DNA from: Caballeronia jiangsuensis
GTDB lineage: Bacteria > Pseudomonadota > Gammaproteobacteria > Burkholderiales > Burkholderiaceae
Direction of reading: 5' to 3'
Assembly (NCBI GenBank): GCA_000648925.1
Contig: JFHF01000030.1
Span: forward strand, 40,475 to 104,474
DNA length: 64,000 nucleotides
The stretch's first letter is position 1. Each line of letters begins with the position of its first letter. The translations under genes and the position numbers were made by a program. The notes below the pieces were generated by a model. It was not told the origin of the DNA. It did no database searches and worked only from the letters and a program-made list of their open reading frames with translations. Below, piece by piece: positions 1 to 9,066 of the stretch.

Positions 1-495
1 CTCGTCGAAGTGATCGGCGGCGAGGTCACGTCGGCCGCATCGCTCGAACGCGCGATGGCCTTCTACACGGCGATCGGCAAGCGTCCCATCCATCCGCGAA
101 AGGAACTGAAGGGCCACATTGCCAATCGCTTGCAGGCGGCGCTCTGGCGCGAAGCGTTTTATCTCGTGTCGATCGGCGCGGCGAGTGTCGCGGATATCGA
201 CGATGCCATCGCGTTCGGTCCCGGCCTGCGATGGGCGGTGTCGGGACCGTTCGCCAACCTGCATCTTTCGGGTGGCGAAGCGGGCATTGCGCATACCCTC
301 GATCATCTCGGCCCGTCGATGCAGGATTGGTGGGATGACCTCGGCACGCCGCGACTGACGCAGGAACTTCAGAGGAAAGTGGTCGAAGAGATGAAGACGG
401 CGCTCGATGGCCGGTCGCCGGCGTCGATGGAGATGGAGCGTGATCAAGTCATGCTGGCACTGCTGAAGGCGAAGCGCGCGGCCTCTCCTCGCTGA
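1..495 (+). CDS. 3-hydroxyacyl-CoA dehydrogenase family protein, L-carnitine dehydrogenase-like (C-terminal part)
   Basis: The reading frame is open from the first base, so the N-terminal NAD-binding Rossmann domain lies outside the window; about 164 C-terminal residues are present. What remains is the helical C-terminal domain, with the run HPRKELKGHIANRLQ and then GPGLRWAVSGPFANLHL and GGEAGIAHTL. The GPGLRWA...GGE pattern resembles L-carnitine 3-dehydrogenases more than fatty-acid beta-oxidation enzymes, so oxidation of a 3-hydroxy acid such as carnitine is likely, but the substrate is inferred. Its last 47 bases overlap the 3' end of the convergent acyl-CoA synthetase gene. Family assignment is fairly sure; substrate is not. 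Confidence 0.82.
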   Translation, partial: LVEVIGGEVTSAASLERAMAFYTAIGKRPIHPRKELKGHIANRLQAALWREAFYLVSIGAASVADIDDAIAFGPGLRWAVSGPFANLHLSGGEAGIAHTLDHLGPSMQDWWDDLGTPRLTQELQRKVVEEMKTALDGRSPASMEMERDQVMLALLKAKRAASPR

Positions 496-2023
496 CAATG
501 CCCGCATTCGACGCGTCCCTGCATAACCGCCCGATCGCCGCACGATTCACTTTCCCCTGCTCGGTGAGCGGCACGCGTTGCACGGCGGCCATCCGCACGG
601 CCTTCGCAACGTCCACGCCGCACGCCGATTCGAGCGCGCGCATGCATCGCGCGATATCGACACGCTTGCCCGCCCACGGCACGACGACGACATCCCACAG
701 ATATCCGCGCGCAATATCCGCCGATGCCACGGCGCGCGCATAGCGGACATCGGGCAACGCGCACAGCGGCGTTTCGATCCGCGCCGGACCGATGACGGCG
801 CCATCGATCTCGGCGACATCGGCGGCGCGTCCGAGCACATGCAGATGCACGTTTTCGTCGATGAAGCCAATATCGCCCGTCAGGCACCAGCCGTCTCGAA
901 ATTTCTGCGCCGCTTCGATCGGTTGCCGGTGATAGCCCTGCGCCACCGCCCTCGATCTCACCTCGATGGCGCCGTGCTGCCCCTCGCGCGCGAACCTGCC
1001 ATCGGCGCGGCGCAGGCGCACATCGACGCCCGGACGGATGCGGCCCGCCGTGTCCAGCAAACCGGGATCGGCCAGATAATCCGATGGCGTCAGCACGCTC
1101 ACGAGCCCCGCCTCGCTCGCGCCGTACATGTGCGTGAGCACGGGTCCGAGCCGCGCGATCGCGCGCCGCCGCAGAATCGCGGGCGCCGATCCGCCGATAT
1201 GCGCGATCGAGCGCAGCGACGACAGATTGCGTTGATCGACGTCCGGGTGATCCATCGTTTCGAAGAGTTGCGGCTCGACGAGGAGCACATCGGTGATGCG
1301 TTCGGCTTCGATCGTCGCGAGCGTGTCGGCGGGATCGTAGGACGGTTTCAGCACCACGGTGCCGCCGCCCATCAACGTGTTATCGACGAGCACTTGCGAC
1401 AGATAGGCGAGCGCCCCGTTGACGAGCTGACGGCGGTCCTCGGGACTCGGCGCGCTCACCATCGCCGAATACACCGCGAAGCTGCGGCGGCTCGCTTTCG
1501 GCGCGCCGGTCGAGCCGCCCGACGACACGACCACCGCGAGGTCGTCGCGCCGTGCGCGGCTTTGCACGGGCACATCGTGCTGCACGCGTGCGCGCATGTC
1601 CAGACGCGAACGCGCCGGGCCCGTGCCGACATAAGCGAGGCGCGCGCCGCTGCGCTCGGGCACCAGATGTTTTGTCTCCGGGAAGGCGACGAGCAATGCC
1701 GGCTGCATGCGCGTCACGAAGGCCGCGCGCTGCTCGGCCGATGCGATCGCGGGCAGGAACATCGTCGCCGCGCCGAGCAGATTCGTCGCGTAACGGATGG
1801 CGAGCGCGTCGGGGCAATTCGGCGCGAACATCGCGACGAGCGCGCCGCGCGTAATGCCGAACGACGCGAGCGCCCGCGCATAGCGATAGATCGATGCGCG
1901 CAGCGCGCCGCCCGTCACGTCCTCGTCGAGATAGCGCAGCACCGCGCGATCGGCGTGTGCATCGAGTTGGTCGAGCAGGACATCGACATAGGACCGATAG
2001 GCCGCTTTTTCACAGGTTTCCAT
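449..2023 (-). CDS. AMP-dependent acyl-CoA synthetase/ligase (ANL superfamily)
   Basis: A 524-residue adenylate-forming enzyme. The P-loop-like AMP-binding motif SSGGSTGAPK is at about residues 167-176, MYGASE is the A5 motif, LTGDIG carries the A7 aspartate, and PLTEQGKVNR near the C-terminus carries the catalytic lysine. Such enzymes activate a carboxylate as acyl-AMP and pass it to CoA or another acceptor in the cytosol. The substrate pocket does not let me choose among fatty, aromatic or betaine-type acids. The gene converges with a carnitine-dehydrogenase-like gene, sharing 47 bp at their 3' ends; a role in carnitine or betaine-CoA formation is possible but only inferred. The start ATG at 2023 begins a well-conserved N-terminus. 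Confidence 0.85.
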   Translation of the reverse strand: METCEKAAYRSYVDVLLDQLDAHADRAVLRYLDEDVTGGALRASIYRYARALASFGITRGALVAMFAPNCPDALAIRYATNLLGAATMFLPAIASAEQRAAFVTRMQPALLVAFPETKHLVPERSGARLAYVGTGPARSRLDMRARVQHDVPVQSRARRDDLAVVVSSGGSTGAPKASRRSFAVYSAMVSAPSPEDRRQLVNGALAYLSQVLVDNTLMGGGTVVLKPSYDPADTLATIEAERITDVLLVEPQLFETMDHPDVDQRNLSSLRSIAHIGGSAPAILRRRAIARLGPVLTHMYGASEAGLVSVLTPSDYLADPGLLDTAGRIRPGVDVRLRRADGRFAREGQHGAIEVRSRAVAQGYHRQPIEAAQKFRDGWCLTGDIGFIDENVHLHVLGRAADVAEIDGAVIGPARIETPLCALPDVRYARAVASADIARGYLWDVVVVPWAGKRVDIARCMRALESACGVDVAKAVRMAAVQRVPLTEQGKVNRAAIGRLCRDASNAGIVSEERPRASPSAVPA

Positions 2024-2090
2024 GACCGCATCCCTCCTTTGTGAGCGATGGATGCAGTGTGCTTATGGAGAATGAGGTGAAAATGAGCGG

Positions 2091-3296
2091 CTACGCGATC
2101 TCTTTCGAAAGCACTTCGCCGATGGCGCTCGCCGTCGCTTTCACATTCCGCTCATTCAGCGCCGCGACACACATCCGCCCCGAACGAATCAGATAGACGC
2201 CGTGCCGTTCGCGCAGCACATCGACCTGTTCCGCAGAAAGCCCCGTATACGTGAACATCCCGCGCTGCGCCAGATATCGCGCGAGCATCGCGTCGGGCAC
2301 GTTGCCGCGCAGCCGTGCATGAATCTCGCCGCGCATGCGCGCGATGCGCGTGCACATCGACGTTAACTCCTCCTCCCACGATTGCCGCAGCGCCGGCGTC
2401 GTGAGCACGCGCGCGACGATCATCGCGCCGTGCGTCGGCGGGTTGCTGTAGTTCGCGCGCACGGCGCTCGTCAGTTGCCCGAGCACGCGCGGAGCCGATT
2501 CCGCCGACTCGCAAACCACCGACAACGCGCCGCAACGTTCGCCGTACAGCGAGAAGTTCTTCGAGAACGAATTAGCGACGAACGCCGGCACGTTCTGACG
2601 CACGAGCTCGCGAATCGCGAACGCGTCCGCATCGAGCCCGGCGCCGAATCCCTGATACGCCATGTCGATGAACGGCAAGAGATCACGCTGCCTGATCGCT
2701 TCGATCAGCGTCACCCATTGCGCTTCGGTCAGATCGACGCCCGTCGGGTTGTGACAGCACGCATGCAGCAGCACCACGCTCTTCGCGGGCAGACCACGGA
2801 TGGCCGAAAGCATCGCGTCGAATTTCAGGCCGCCGCTCGCTTCGTCGTAGTACGGATACGTGCCGACCGTGAACCCCGCGCGCTCGAAGATGAAGCGATG
2901 GTTGTCCCACGTCGGATCGCTCACCCAGACTTGCGAGCCGGGGAAATACCGCTTGATGAAGTCCGCGCCGACCTTGAGCGCACCGGAGCCGCCGAGCGTC
3001 TGCACCGTCGCGATGCGGCCGTCGGCGCGCGCCACGGAGTCATCGCCGAAGACGAGCGACTGCACGGCGTCGCGATATGCCGCGAGCCCCGACATCGGCA
3101 GATACGGCTTCGCGGCGGGTTGCGCGAGCCACTGCGCTTCGGCTTCGCGCACGGCGCGCATCACGGGCAGACGGCCTTCGTCGTCGTAGTAGATGCCGAT
3201 GCTGAGATTGACCTTGTTGTCGCGCGGGTCCTTCGCGAAGTCTTCGTTCAGCGAGAGGATCGGATCGCCGGGATAGGCATCGATGTGTTCGAACAT
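2091..3296 (-). CDS. tyrB: aromatic amino acid aminotransferase (class I, PLP-dependent)
   Basis: 401 residues, the usual size for TyrB/AspC-type aminotransferases, beginning MFEHIDAYPGDPIL, which is the family N-terminus. The PLP lysine is in NSFSKNFSLYGERCGA (K246), CHNPTGVD is the cofactor-anchoring loop, and LIRSGRMCVA near the end carries the substrate-carboxylate arginine. It would move amino groups between aromatic amino acids (or aspartate) and 2-oxoglutarate in the cytosol. The frame stays open upstream, but the start at 3296 sits 11 bp after the aroP stop and fits the family. The pairing with an aromatic permease and a divergent Lrp-type regulator points to use of imported aromatic amino acids. 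Confidence 0.9.
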   Translation of the reverse strand: MFEHIDAYPGDPILSLNEDFAKDPRDNKVNLSIGIYYDDEGRLPVMRAVREAEAQWLAQPAAKPYLPMSGLAAYRDAVQSLVFGDDSVARADGRIATVQTLGGSGALKVGADFIKRYFPGSQVWVSDPTWDNHRFIFERAGFTVGTYPYYDEASGGLKFDAMLSAIRGLPAKSVVLLHACCHNPTGVDLTEAQWVTLIEAIRQRDLLPFIDMAYQGFGAGLDADAFAIRELVRQNVPAFVANSFSKNFSLYGERCGALSVVCESAESAPRVLGQLTSAVRANYSNPPTHGAMIVARVLTTPALRQSWEEELTSMCTRIARMRGEIHARLRGNVPDAMLARYLAQRGMFTYTGLSAEQVDVLRERHGVYLIRSGRMCVAALNERNVKATASAIGEVLSKEIA

Positions 3297-3307
3297 GACT
3301 GTCTCCT

Positions 3308-4681
3308 TCAGACGCGCGACAACGCCGCACTCGCGCGACGACGGTTGCGAATGGCATAACCCACGCCCAGCACCACGAGCCACACCGGAATCAGATAGAC
3401 CGACATGCGCAGGTCGGGAATCAGGCACATCACCACGAGAATGCCGCCGAGGAACAGGAGGCACAGATAGTTGGTGAGCGGATAGCCGAGGCTCTTGAAC
3501 ACGGTCGTCTCGCCGGCGCGCGCCTTTGCGCGGCGGAATTGCAGATGGATGAGGCTGATCATCGCCCAGTTGATGATGAGCGCCGACACGACGAGGCCCA
3601 TCAGCAACTCGAACGCCTTGCCCGGCATCAGATAGTTGATGAGCACGCACGCCGCCGTCGCGATGGCGGAAACGCCGAGCGCGATGAGCGGAATGCCGCG
3701 CTTGTTCACCTTGAGCAGCGCGCGCGGCGCGTTGCCTTGTTGCGCGAGGCCGTACAGCATCCGGCTGTTGCAGTACACGCCGCTGTTATAGACCGACAGC
3801 GCCGCCGTGAGCACCACCGCATTGAGCACGTGCGCGACGAAGTTGCTGTTCATCGCGTGGAAGATCAGCACGAACGGGCTGCCGCCGGTCACCACCTTCT
3901 GCCACGGATACAGCGAGAGCAAAACGCCGAGCGCGCCCACGTAGAAAATCAGAATGCGGTAGATCACCTGATTGGTCGCGCGCGGAATGGTGTGCGACGG
4001 ATCGTCCGCTTCGGCCGCGGTGATGCCCACGAGTTCCAGCCCGCCGAACGAGAACATGATGACGGCCATCGCCATCACGAGACCCGAGACGCCGTTCGGG
4101 AAGAAGCCGCCATGACGCCACAGGTTCGTGACGCTCGCTTCCGGTCCGGCGCCGCCCGAGACGAGCAGCCAGCCGCCGAAGCCGATCATGCCGACGATCG
4201 CGACCACCTTCACGATGGCGAACCAGAACTCCAGTTCGCCATACGATTTAACGCTCGTGAGGTTGATCGCGTTGATCACGCAGAAGCACACAAGCGCGGA
4301 CACCCACGTCGGGATGCCGGGCCACCAGTACTGCACGTAGATGCCGACCGCCGATAGCTCGGCCATCGACACGAGAATGTAGAGCACCCAGTAATTCCAG
4401 CCCGACAGAAAGCCCGCGTATTGCCCGCAATACTTGTCCGCGAAGTGGCTGAACGATCCCGCGACAGGTTCATCGACGACCATCTCGCCAAGCTGACGCA
4501 TGATGAAAAAAGCGACGATGCCCGCGATCGCATAGCCGAGCAGCACCGACGGTCCCGCCGTCTTGATCGTCTGGGCGATGCCGAGAAAGAGCCCGGTCCC
4601 GATCGCGCCGCCGAGCGCGATCAACTGAATGTGACGGTTCTTCAGGCCGCGCTTGAGCGTGCCGTGTCCCTCATGTGCCAC
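3308..4681 (-). CDS. aroP: aromatic amino acid permease, AroP type (APC superfamily)
   Basis: An inner-membrane proton symporter with about 12 hydrophobic segments. The text is very close to E. coli AroP as I remember it: LKRGLKNRHIQLIALGGAIG at the N-terminus, EPVAGSFSHFA, SFGGLELVGITAAEAD, and NSRMLYGLAQQGNAP. Starting at GTG 4681 gives 457 residues, the same length as AroP, with a GGAG eight bases upstream; a TTG seven codons earlier is less likely. It should take up phenylalanine, tyrosine and tryptophan. It is the first gene of an operon with the aromatic aminotransferase and diverges from an Lrp/AsnC gene that is the obvious candidate regulator. Confidence 0.92.
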   Translation of the reverse strand: MAHEGHGTLKRGLKNRHIQLIALGGAIGTGLFLGIAQTIKTAGPSVLLGYAIAGIVAFFIMRQLGEMVVDEPVAGSFSHFADKYCGQYAGFLSGWNYWVLYILVSMAELSAVGIYVQYWWPGIPTWVSALVCFCVINAINLTSVKSYGELEFWFAIVKVVAIVGMIGFGGWLLVSGGAGPEASVTNLWRHGGFFPNGVSGLVMAMAVIMFSFGGLELVGITAAEADDPSHTIPRATNQVIYRILIFYVGALGVLLSLYPWQKVVTGGSPFVLIFHAMNSNFVAHVLNAVVLTAALSVYNSGVYCNSRMLYGLAQQGNAPRALLKVNKRGIPLIALGVSAIATAACVLINYLMPGKAFELLMGLVVSALIINWAMISLIHLQFRRAKARAGETTVFKSLGYPLTNYLCLLFLGGILVVMCLIPDLRMSVYLIPVWLVVLGVGYAIRNRRRASAALSRV

Positions 4682-4815
4682 GTGTCTCTCTCCTGTGCTC
4701 AATTTAGGGGAATCAGTGTAAATTTGTTACGGCACAATATGATTTCCTAAGACGCGCAGACAAACCCTAGGTTCCGCGTCCGGATTTCATGATTGGGCTC
4801 ATTGGAGAAATAAAA

Positions 4816-5289
4816 TTGCAGACTATCGAGTTCGATCGTATCGACCTGCGTTTGCTCGGGATTCTGCAGTCGCGCGGACGCATCTCCAATCTCGAACTGG
4901 CGGAAGCGATCAATCTGTCGCCCGCGCAAACGCTGCGGCGTCATCGAAGGCTGGAGGAACTGGGTGTGATCAAGGGCTACGAAACGCGGCTCGATGCGCA
5001 GGCGCTCGGTTTCGGCGTGGTCGCGTTCATCCAGGTGACGATGGAACGCGGCCACGTGCGCGATCTCGCGAAGTTCAAGAACGTCGTCGCCAAGCTCGCG
5101 GAGATACAGGAATGTTTCGCCGTGACCGGCGATATCGATTACATGCTGAAGGTGATCGCGCGGGATCTGAAGGGGCTGTCGGAGTTTCTGCTCGATACGC
5201 TGATGCGCATTCCCGGCGTGAGCGGTGTGAAGTCGAGCGTGTGTCTCGACGAGCTGAAGTGCGTGAGCGCGGTGCCGCTGGACGCATAG
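4816..5289 (+). CDS. Lrp/AsnC family transcriptional regulator
   Basis: Small DNA-binding regulator with an N-terminal winged HTH (DLRLLGILQSRGRISNLELAEAINLSPAQTLRR region, first ~55 residues) and a C-terminal RAM/AsnC ligand-binding domain containing VTGDIDYMLKV. I prefer the TTG start at 4816 (157 aa) because GGAGA lies seven bases upstream; an in-frame ATG at 4789 would add nine residues but has no ribosome site. It is divergent from aroP-tyrB, sharing the 4682-4815 intergenic region, so it probably senses an aromatic amino acid and controls that operon and itself. The regulatory target is inferred from position. Confidence 0.9.
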   Translation: MQTIEFDRIDLRLLGILQSRGRISNLELAEAINLSPAQTLRRHRRLEELGVIKGYETRLDAQALGFGVVAFIQVTMERGHVRDLAKFKNVVAKLAEIQECFAVTGDIDYMLKVIARDLKGLSEFLLDTLMRIPGVSGVKSSVCLDELKCVSAVPLDA

Positions 5290-5316
5290 CGCGGCCCGCG
5301 CTCGCCTGCGCGATGT

Positions 5317-6075
5317 TCAGATCGACATCCCGCCCGATACTTCGATGCGTTGCGCATTGACCCAGCGATTGTCCTCGGACAGCAACGACGCGATCATCGG
5401 TCCGATGTCGTCGGGCAGGCCCGCGCGGCCGAGCGCCGTCATGTCGGCGATGCGCTTGTTCAGCTCCGGATTGTCGCGCACCATGCCGCCGCTGAAATCG
5501 GTCTGGATCGCACCCGGCGCGACCACGTTGACGGCGATGCGGCGCGGCGCGAGTTCCTTCGCCATGTACTTCGTCAGCACTTCGACCGCGCCCTTCATCG
5601 AGCCATAAGGCGCGCTCTCCGGCACGATGATGCGTGTCAGTCCCGAGGAAATATTCACGATGCGCCCGCCGTCGCGAATCAGCGGCAGCAGCTTCTGCGT
5701 GAGGAAGAACACGCCCTTGAAGTGGACGTTGTAGAGCGCATCGAGTTCGGCTTCCGTCGTCTTCTCGATGCTGTTGTGATGCGACGTGCCCGCGTTGTTG
5801 ACGAGAAAGTCGAAACGGTCGGCGCCCCACTCGGCGAGCGTTGCGCGCACATCGTTCACGAAGGCGTCGAAGGCGCTCGTGTCGCCGGTATCGAGTTGCA
5901 GCGCGCGCGCCTTGCGGCCCGTCCCGGCGACGAGCGCCGCGACCTGCCCGGCTTGCGCCTCATTGCTGTGATAAGTGAAGATGCTGTCGACGCCTCGCGC
6001 GGCAAGGCTCAGCACCGTGTTTCGGCCAAGCCCGCGGCTGCCGCCCGTGACGATCGCGATCTTTTCCTTCGACAT
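5317..6075 (-). CDS. short-chain dehydrogenase/reductase (SDR) family oxidoreductase
   Basis: 252-residue classical SDR. The cofactor motif TGGSRGLG is at residues 10-17, NNAG at 93-96, the catalytic serine at about 143-144 (NISSG), and the YxxxK pair at Y157 and K161. The C-terminus GRAGLPDDIGPMIASLLSEDNRWVNAQRIEVSGG is the usual SDR dimer tail. It reduces or oxidises a carbonyl/alcohol with NAD(P); substrate unknown. It stands alone between the Lrp gene (convergent) and the ssu operon (same strand, 113 bp away), so context gives no function. Confidence 0.88.
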   Translation of the reverse strand: MSKEKIAIVTGGSRGLGRNTVLSLAARGVDSIFTYHSNEAQAGQVAALVAGTGRKARALQLDTGDTSAFDAFVNDVRATLAEWGADRFDFLVNNAGTSHHNSIEKTTEAELDALYNVHFKGVFFLTQKLLPLIRDGGRIVNISSGLTRIIVPESAPYGSMKGAVEVLTKYMAKELAPRRIAVNVVAPGAIQTDFSGGMVRDNPELNKRIADMTALGRAGLPDDIGPMIASLLSEDNRWVNAQRIEVSGGMSI

Positions 6076-6188
6076 GGCTCACGCTCCTTCAAAGCCCACA
6101 GAATAGCGAGCGGAGCGCCGATCGATAATCCACTTCAATCCGCACGGGCCGTGCGAAAAGTCGAACAGCCGCGCGATCAGCCGCACAG

Positions 6189-6986
6189 TCAGGCGCGTTG
6201 AAGCACGCGCGAAAGCACCTGCTCTTCGAGTTCGGCGAAGCCCGGCGCCGTGCGCGTGCGCGGTCTTTGCAACGACACCGCGGTATCGAGCGTGATGCGT
6301 CCCGCGTCGATCAGCACGATGCGATCGCCGAGCGACACCGCTTCCTGCACGTCGTGCGTGACGAGCAACGCGGTGAACTTGTGTTCGCGCCACAGCCGCT
6401 CGATCAGCCCTTGCATCTCGATGCGCGTCAACGCATCGAGCGCGCCGAGCGGCTCGTCGAGCAGCAGCAGATCCGGCCGATGCACCAGCGCACGCGCGAG
6501 CGCCACACGCTGACGCTGCCCGCCCGACAGCCGCGACGGCCAGTCCTTCTCGCGCTCGGCAAGGCCCACTTCGGCGAGCGTCGCGCGGGCGTCGTCGCGC
6601 TTGCTGCACGGCAATCCGATCATCACGTTGTCGAGCACGCTCTTCCACGGCAACAGGCGCGCGTCCTGAAACATGATGCGCACCTGCAACTCGCTTGCGC
6701 TCGCCGGTGCGTTGCGCTGCACGACGCCGCCCGTCGGCTGATCGAGACCGGCGACGAGCCGCAGCAAGGTCGACTTGCCGCAGCCGCTTCGTCCGACGAT
6801 CGACACGAAACTGCCGCGCTCGATCGAGAAATCCAGTTGATCCAGCACCTTGCGCTCGCCGAAGCGCTTTTCCACGCCGCGCAGCGAGACGGCGAGATCG
6901 CGGCCCGCGAACGGCGCGCGCGCATGGGGTTGCGTTTCGGCGCGCCTGAATACGGGCGTCAGCGTATCGATATCGATCAGATTCAT
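6189..6986 (-). CDS. ssuB: aliphatic sulfonate ABC transporter ATP-binding protein
   Basis: 265-residue ABC ATPase with Walker A GRSGCGKST (residues 65-73), signature LSGGQRQR (from 153) and Walker B LLLLDEP (173-179), followed by the H-loop VTHDVQEA. It powers uptake of alkanesulfonates at the inner membrane. The start ATG at 6986 overlaps the ssuC stop by four bases, which decides between it and upstream in-frame possibilities. Last gene of ssuADCB. Confidence 0.92.
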   Translation of the reverse strand: MNLIDIDTLTPVFRRAETQPHARAPFAGRDLAVSLRGVEKRFGERKVLDQLDFSIERGSFVSIVGRSGCGKSTLLRLVAGLDQPTGGVVQRNAPASASELQVRIMFQDARLLPWKSVLDNVMIGLPCSKRDDARATLAEVGLAEREKDWPSRLSGGQRQRVALARALVHRPDLLLLDEPLGALDALTRIEMQGLIERLWREHKFTALLVTHDVQEAVSLGDRIVLIDAGRITLDTAVSLQRPRTRTAPGFAELEEQVLSRVLQRA

Positions 6987-7765
6987 GATTGCGCCTTCGT
7001 TTGATAGGCCGGATGCCAGCGCAGCGTCGCGCGTTCGATCGCGCGCGCGGCCATGTCGGCGAACTTGCCGAGCAGCGCGTAGAGCAGGATGCCGACCACC
7101 ACGACATCGGTTTGCAGGAATTCGCGGGCGTTCATCGTCATGTAGCCGATGCCCGATTGCGCGGAGATCGTCTCGGCGACGATCAGCATCACCCACATCA
7201 GGCCGAACGCGAAGCGCACGCCCACGAGAATCGAAGGCAATGCGCCCGGCAGAATCACATGCCGATACAGCGCGAAGCCGGACAGACCATAGCTCTTCGC
7301 CATCTCGATCAAATCGCGATCGACCGAGCGGATGCCGTGATACGTGTTGACGTAGACCGGAAAGAACACGCCCAGCGCCACCAGCACGAGCTTGGCTTCC
7401 TCGCCGATGCCGAACCACAGGATCAGCAGCGGAATCATCGCGAGCGCGGGGATGTTGCGGATCATCTGCACGGTCGAATCGAGCGCGACTTCGGCGGGCT
7501 TGAAAAGACCCGTCGCGAGCCCGAGTACGAAGCCGATACCGCCGCCCATCGCGAAGCCCGCGAGCGCGCGGCCCGCGCTGACCTTGACGTTGGCCCACAG
7601 ATCGCCGGATTCGATCAGCGTCCACGCCGCCTTCACCACGGCGAGCGGTTCGGGCAGTACGCGCGACGAAAGCCCGCCGGTGCGCGCGGCGCTTTCCCAC
7701 GCAATCAGGATCAGCACCGGCACGAGCCACGGCAACGCGCGGCGAGCGATGGATTGAAGCGTCAT
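6983..7765 (-). CDS. ssuC: aliphatic sulfonate ABC transporter permease
   Basis: 260-residue binding-protein-dependent permease with about six membrane spans (for example WLVPVLILIAWES, FAMGGGIGFVLGLATGLF, LVLVALGVFFPVY). The EAA loop is visible around EMAKSYGLSGFALYRHVILPGALPSILVGVR, the contact point with SsuB. The ATG at 7765 overlaps the ssuD stop by four bases and its own stop overlaps ssuB in the same way, so translation of D, C and B is probably coupled. Forms the membrane channel of the sulfonate importer. Confidence 0.92.
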   Translation of the reverse strand: MTLQSIARRALPWLVPVLILIAWESAARTGGLSSRVLPEPLAVVKAAWTLIESGDLWANVKVSAGRALAGFAMGGGIGFVLGLATGLFKPAEVALDSTVQMIRNIPALAMIPLLILWFGIGEEAKLVLVALGVFFPVYVNTYHGIRSVDRDLIEMAKSYGLSGFALYRHVILPGALPSILVGVRFAFGLMWVMLIVAETISAQSGIGYMTMNAREFLQTDVVVVGILLYALLGKFADMAARAIERATLRWHPAYQTKAQS

Positions 7766-8910
7766 GATGCCGATACCTTCGGCAACTCCGACGTGCCGAT
7801 GACTTCGCCGAACGGCCCCGACAGCGGTCCGCTCGCCTGCTCGCGCTGCTTGCGCGGCAAGAGCGGAAACACGAGTTCGGCGAAGCGATACGACTCTTCC
7901 AGATGCGGATAGCCCGAAAGAATGAAGGTATCGATGCCCAGTTCCGCATATTGCTTCATGAGGCCGGCGACCTGCTCCGGATTGCCGACGAGCGCGGTGC
8001 CCGCGCCGCCGCGCACGAGCCCGACGCCTGCCCACAGATGCGGATACACCTCCAGCTTGTCGCGGTTGCCGCCGTGCAGCGCGGCCATGCGGCGCTGGCC
8101 TTCGGAGTCCATCTTCGCGAACTGCGCCTGCGCGCGGCGAATGGTGTCGTCGTCGAGCTTGCTGATGAGCTTGTCGGCGTCCGCCCATGCTTCCTGCTCC
8201 GTCTCGCGCACGATCACATGCAGACGAATGCCGAACTTGATCGAGCGGCCTTCGTCGGCGGCGCGGCGGCGGATATCGGCCAGTTTCTTCTCGACGTCCT
8301 CGGGCGGCTCGCCCCACGTCAGATATGTGTCGATGTGCTTCGCTGCGATATCGTGCGCCGCCGCCGACGAGCCGCCGAACCACAGCGGCGGATGCTGCTT
8401 CTGCACCGGCGGATACAGCACCTTGCCGCCCTGCGATTGCAGATGCTTGCCGTCGAAATCGAAGCTGCCGTTGTCGTGCGACTGTTCGAGCAGGCCGCGC
8501 CAGATGGTGAGGAATTCGTCGGTGATTTCGTAGCGCGTGTCGTGATCGTGGAAGACGCCGTCGCCGGCGAGCTCGTTCGGATCGCCGCCCGTCACGACAT
8601 TGATGAGCAGACGCCCGTTCGAGAGCCGGTCGAATGTCGATGCCATGCGCGCCGACAATCCGGGCGAGCTAAGACCCGGCCGGATCGCGACGAGAAACTT
8701 CAGACGCTTCGTTGCCGGAATGAGGCTCGACGCGACCACCCATGCGTCCTCGCAAGAACGGCCAGTGGGCAGGAGCACGCCTTCATAGCCGAGCGTATCG
8801 GCGGCGACCGCGATCTGGCGGAAGTAGTCGTAATTCGCGGCGCGCGCGCCTTGCGAGGTGCCGAGATAGCGACTGTCACCGTGAGTGGGAATGAACCAGA
8901 AAACATTCAT
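7762..8910 (-). CDS. ssuD: FMNH2-dependent alkanesulfonate monooxygenase
   Basis: 382-residue bacterial-luciferase-family enzyme starting MNVFWFIPTHGDSRYLG, the known SsuD N-terminus, with internal VTGGDPNELAGDG and PPLWFGGSSAAAHD. It cleaves the C-S bond of alkanesulfonates with reduced flavin and O2, giving sulfite and an aldehyde. An in-frame start 18 codons upstream is ignored because the family begins here. No flavin reductase (ssuE) is nearby, so FMNH2 must come from elsewhere. It lies between ssuA (156 bp upstream) and ssuC (overlapping). Confidence 0.94.
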   Translation of the reverse strand: MNVFWFIPTHGDSRYLGTSQGARAANYDYFRQIAVAADTLGYEGVLLPTGRSCEDAWVVASSLIPATKRLKFLVAIRPGLSSPGLSARMASTFDRLSNGRLLINVVTGGDPNELAGDGVFHDHDTRYEITDEFLTIWRGLLEQSHDNGSFDFDGKHLQSQGGKVLYPPVQKQHPPLWFGGSSAAAHDIAAKHIDTYLTWGEPPEDVEKKLADIRRRAADEGRSIKFGIRLHVIVRETEQEAWADADKLISKLDDDTIRRAQAQFAKMDSEGQRRMAALHGGNRDKLEVYPHLWAGVGLVRGGAGTALVGNPEQVAGLMKQYAELGIDTFILSGYPHLEESYRFAELVFPLLPRKQREQASGPLSGPFGEVIGTSELPKVSAS

Positions 8911-9066
8911 CGCGGAATCTGCCTCGTCTGTTCGTCGTGTGTTGAATGAGTGCTTGCCGCGCACGATGGCAGCGGCGCTCCGACGAGTCTAACGACGCGT
9001 CGCGCGCAGCCGAACCATCGATTCGCGCGAAGGATATGCGTGATCGTGCTAACGCCCGGAACGCGC

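Noticed and set aside
2091..3650. Longer 519-codon version of the aromatic aminotransferase
   Set aside because: The extra N-terminal part overlaps the aroP gene and is not protein-like; the family start is at 3296.
6989..7912. 307-codon plus-strand frame across ssuC
   Set aside because: The ssuC/ssuD reading frames with four-base overlaps explain this DNA; the opposite frame has no domain.
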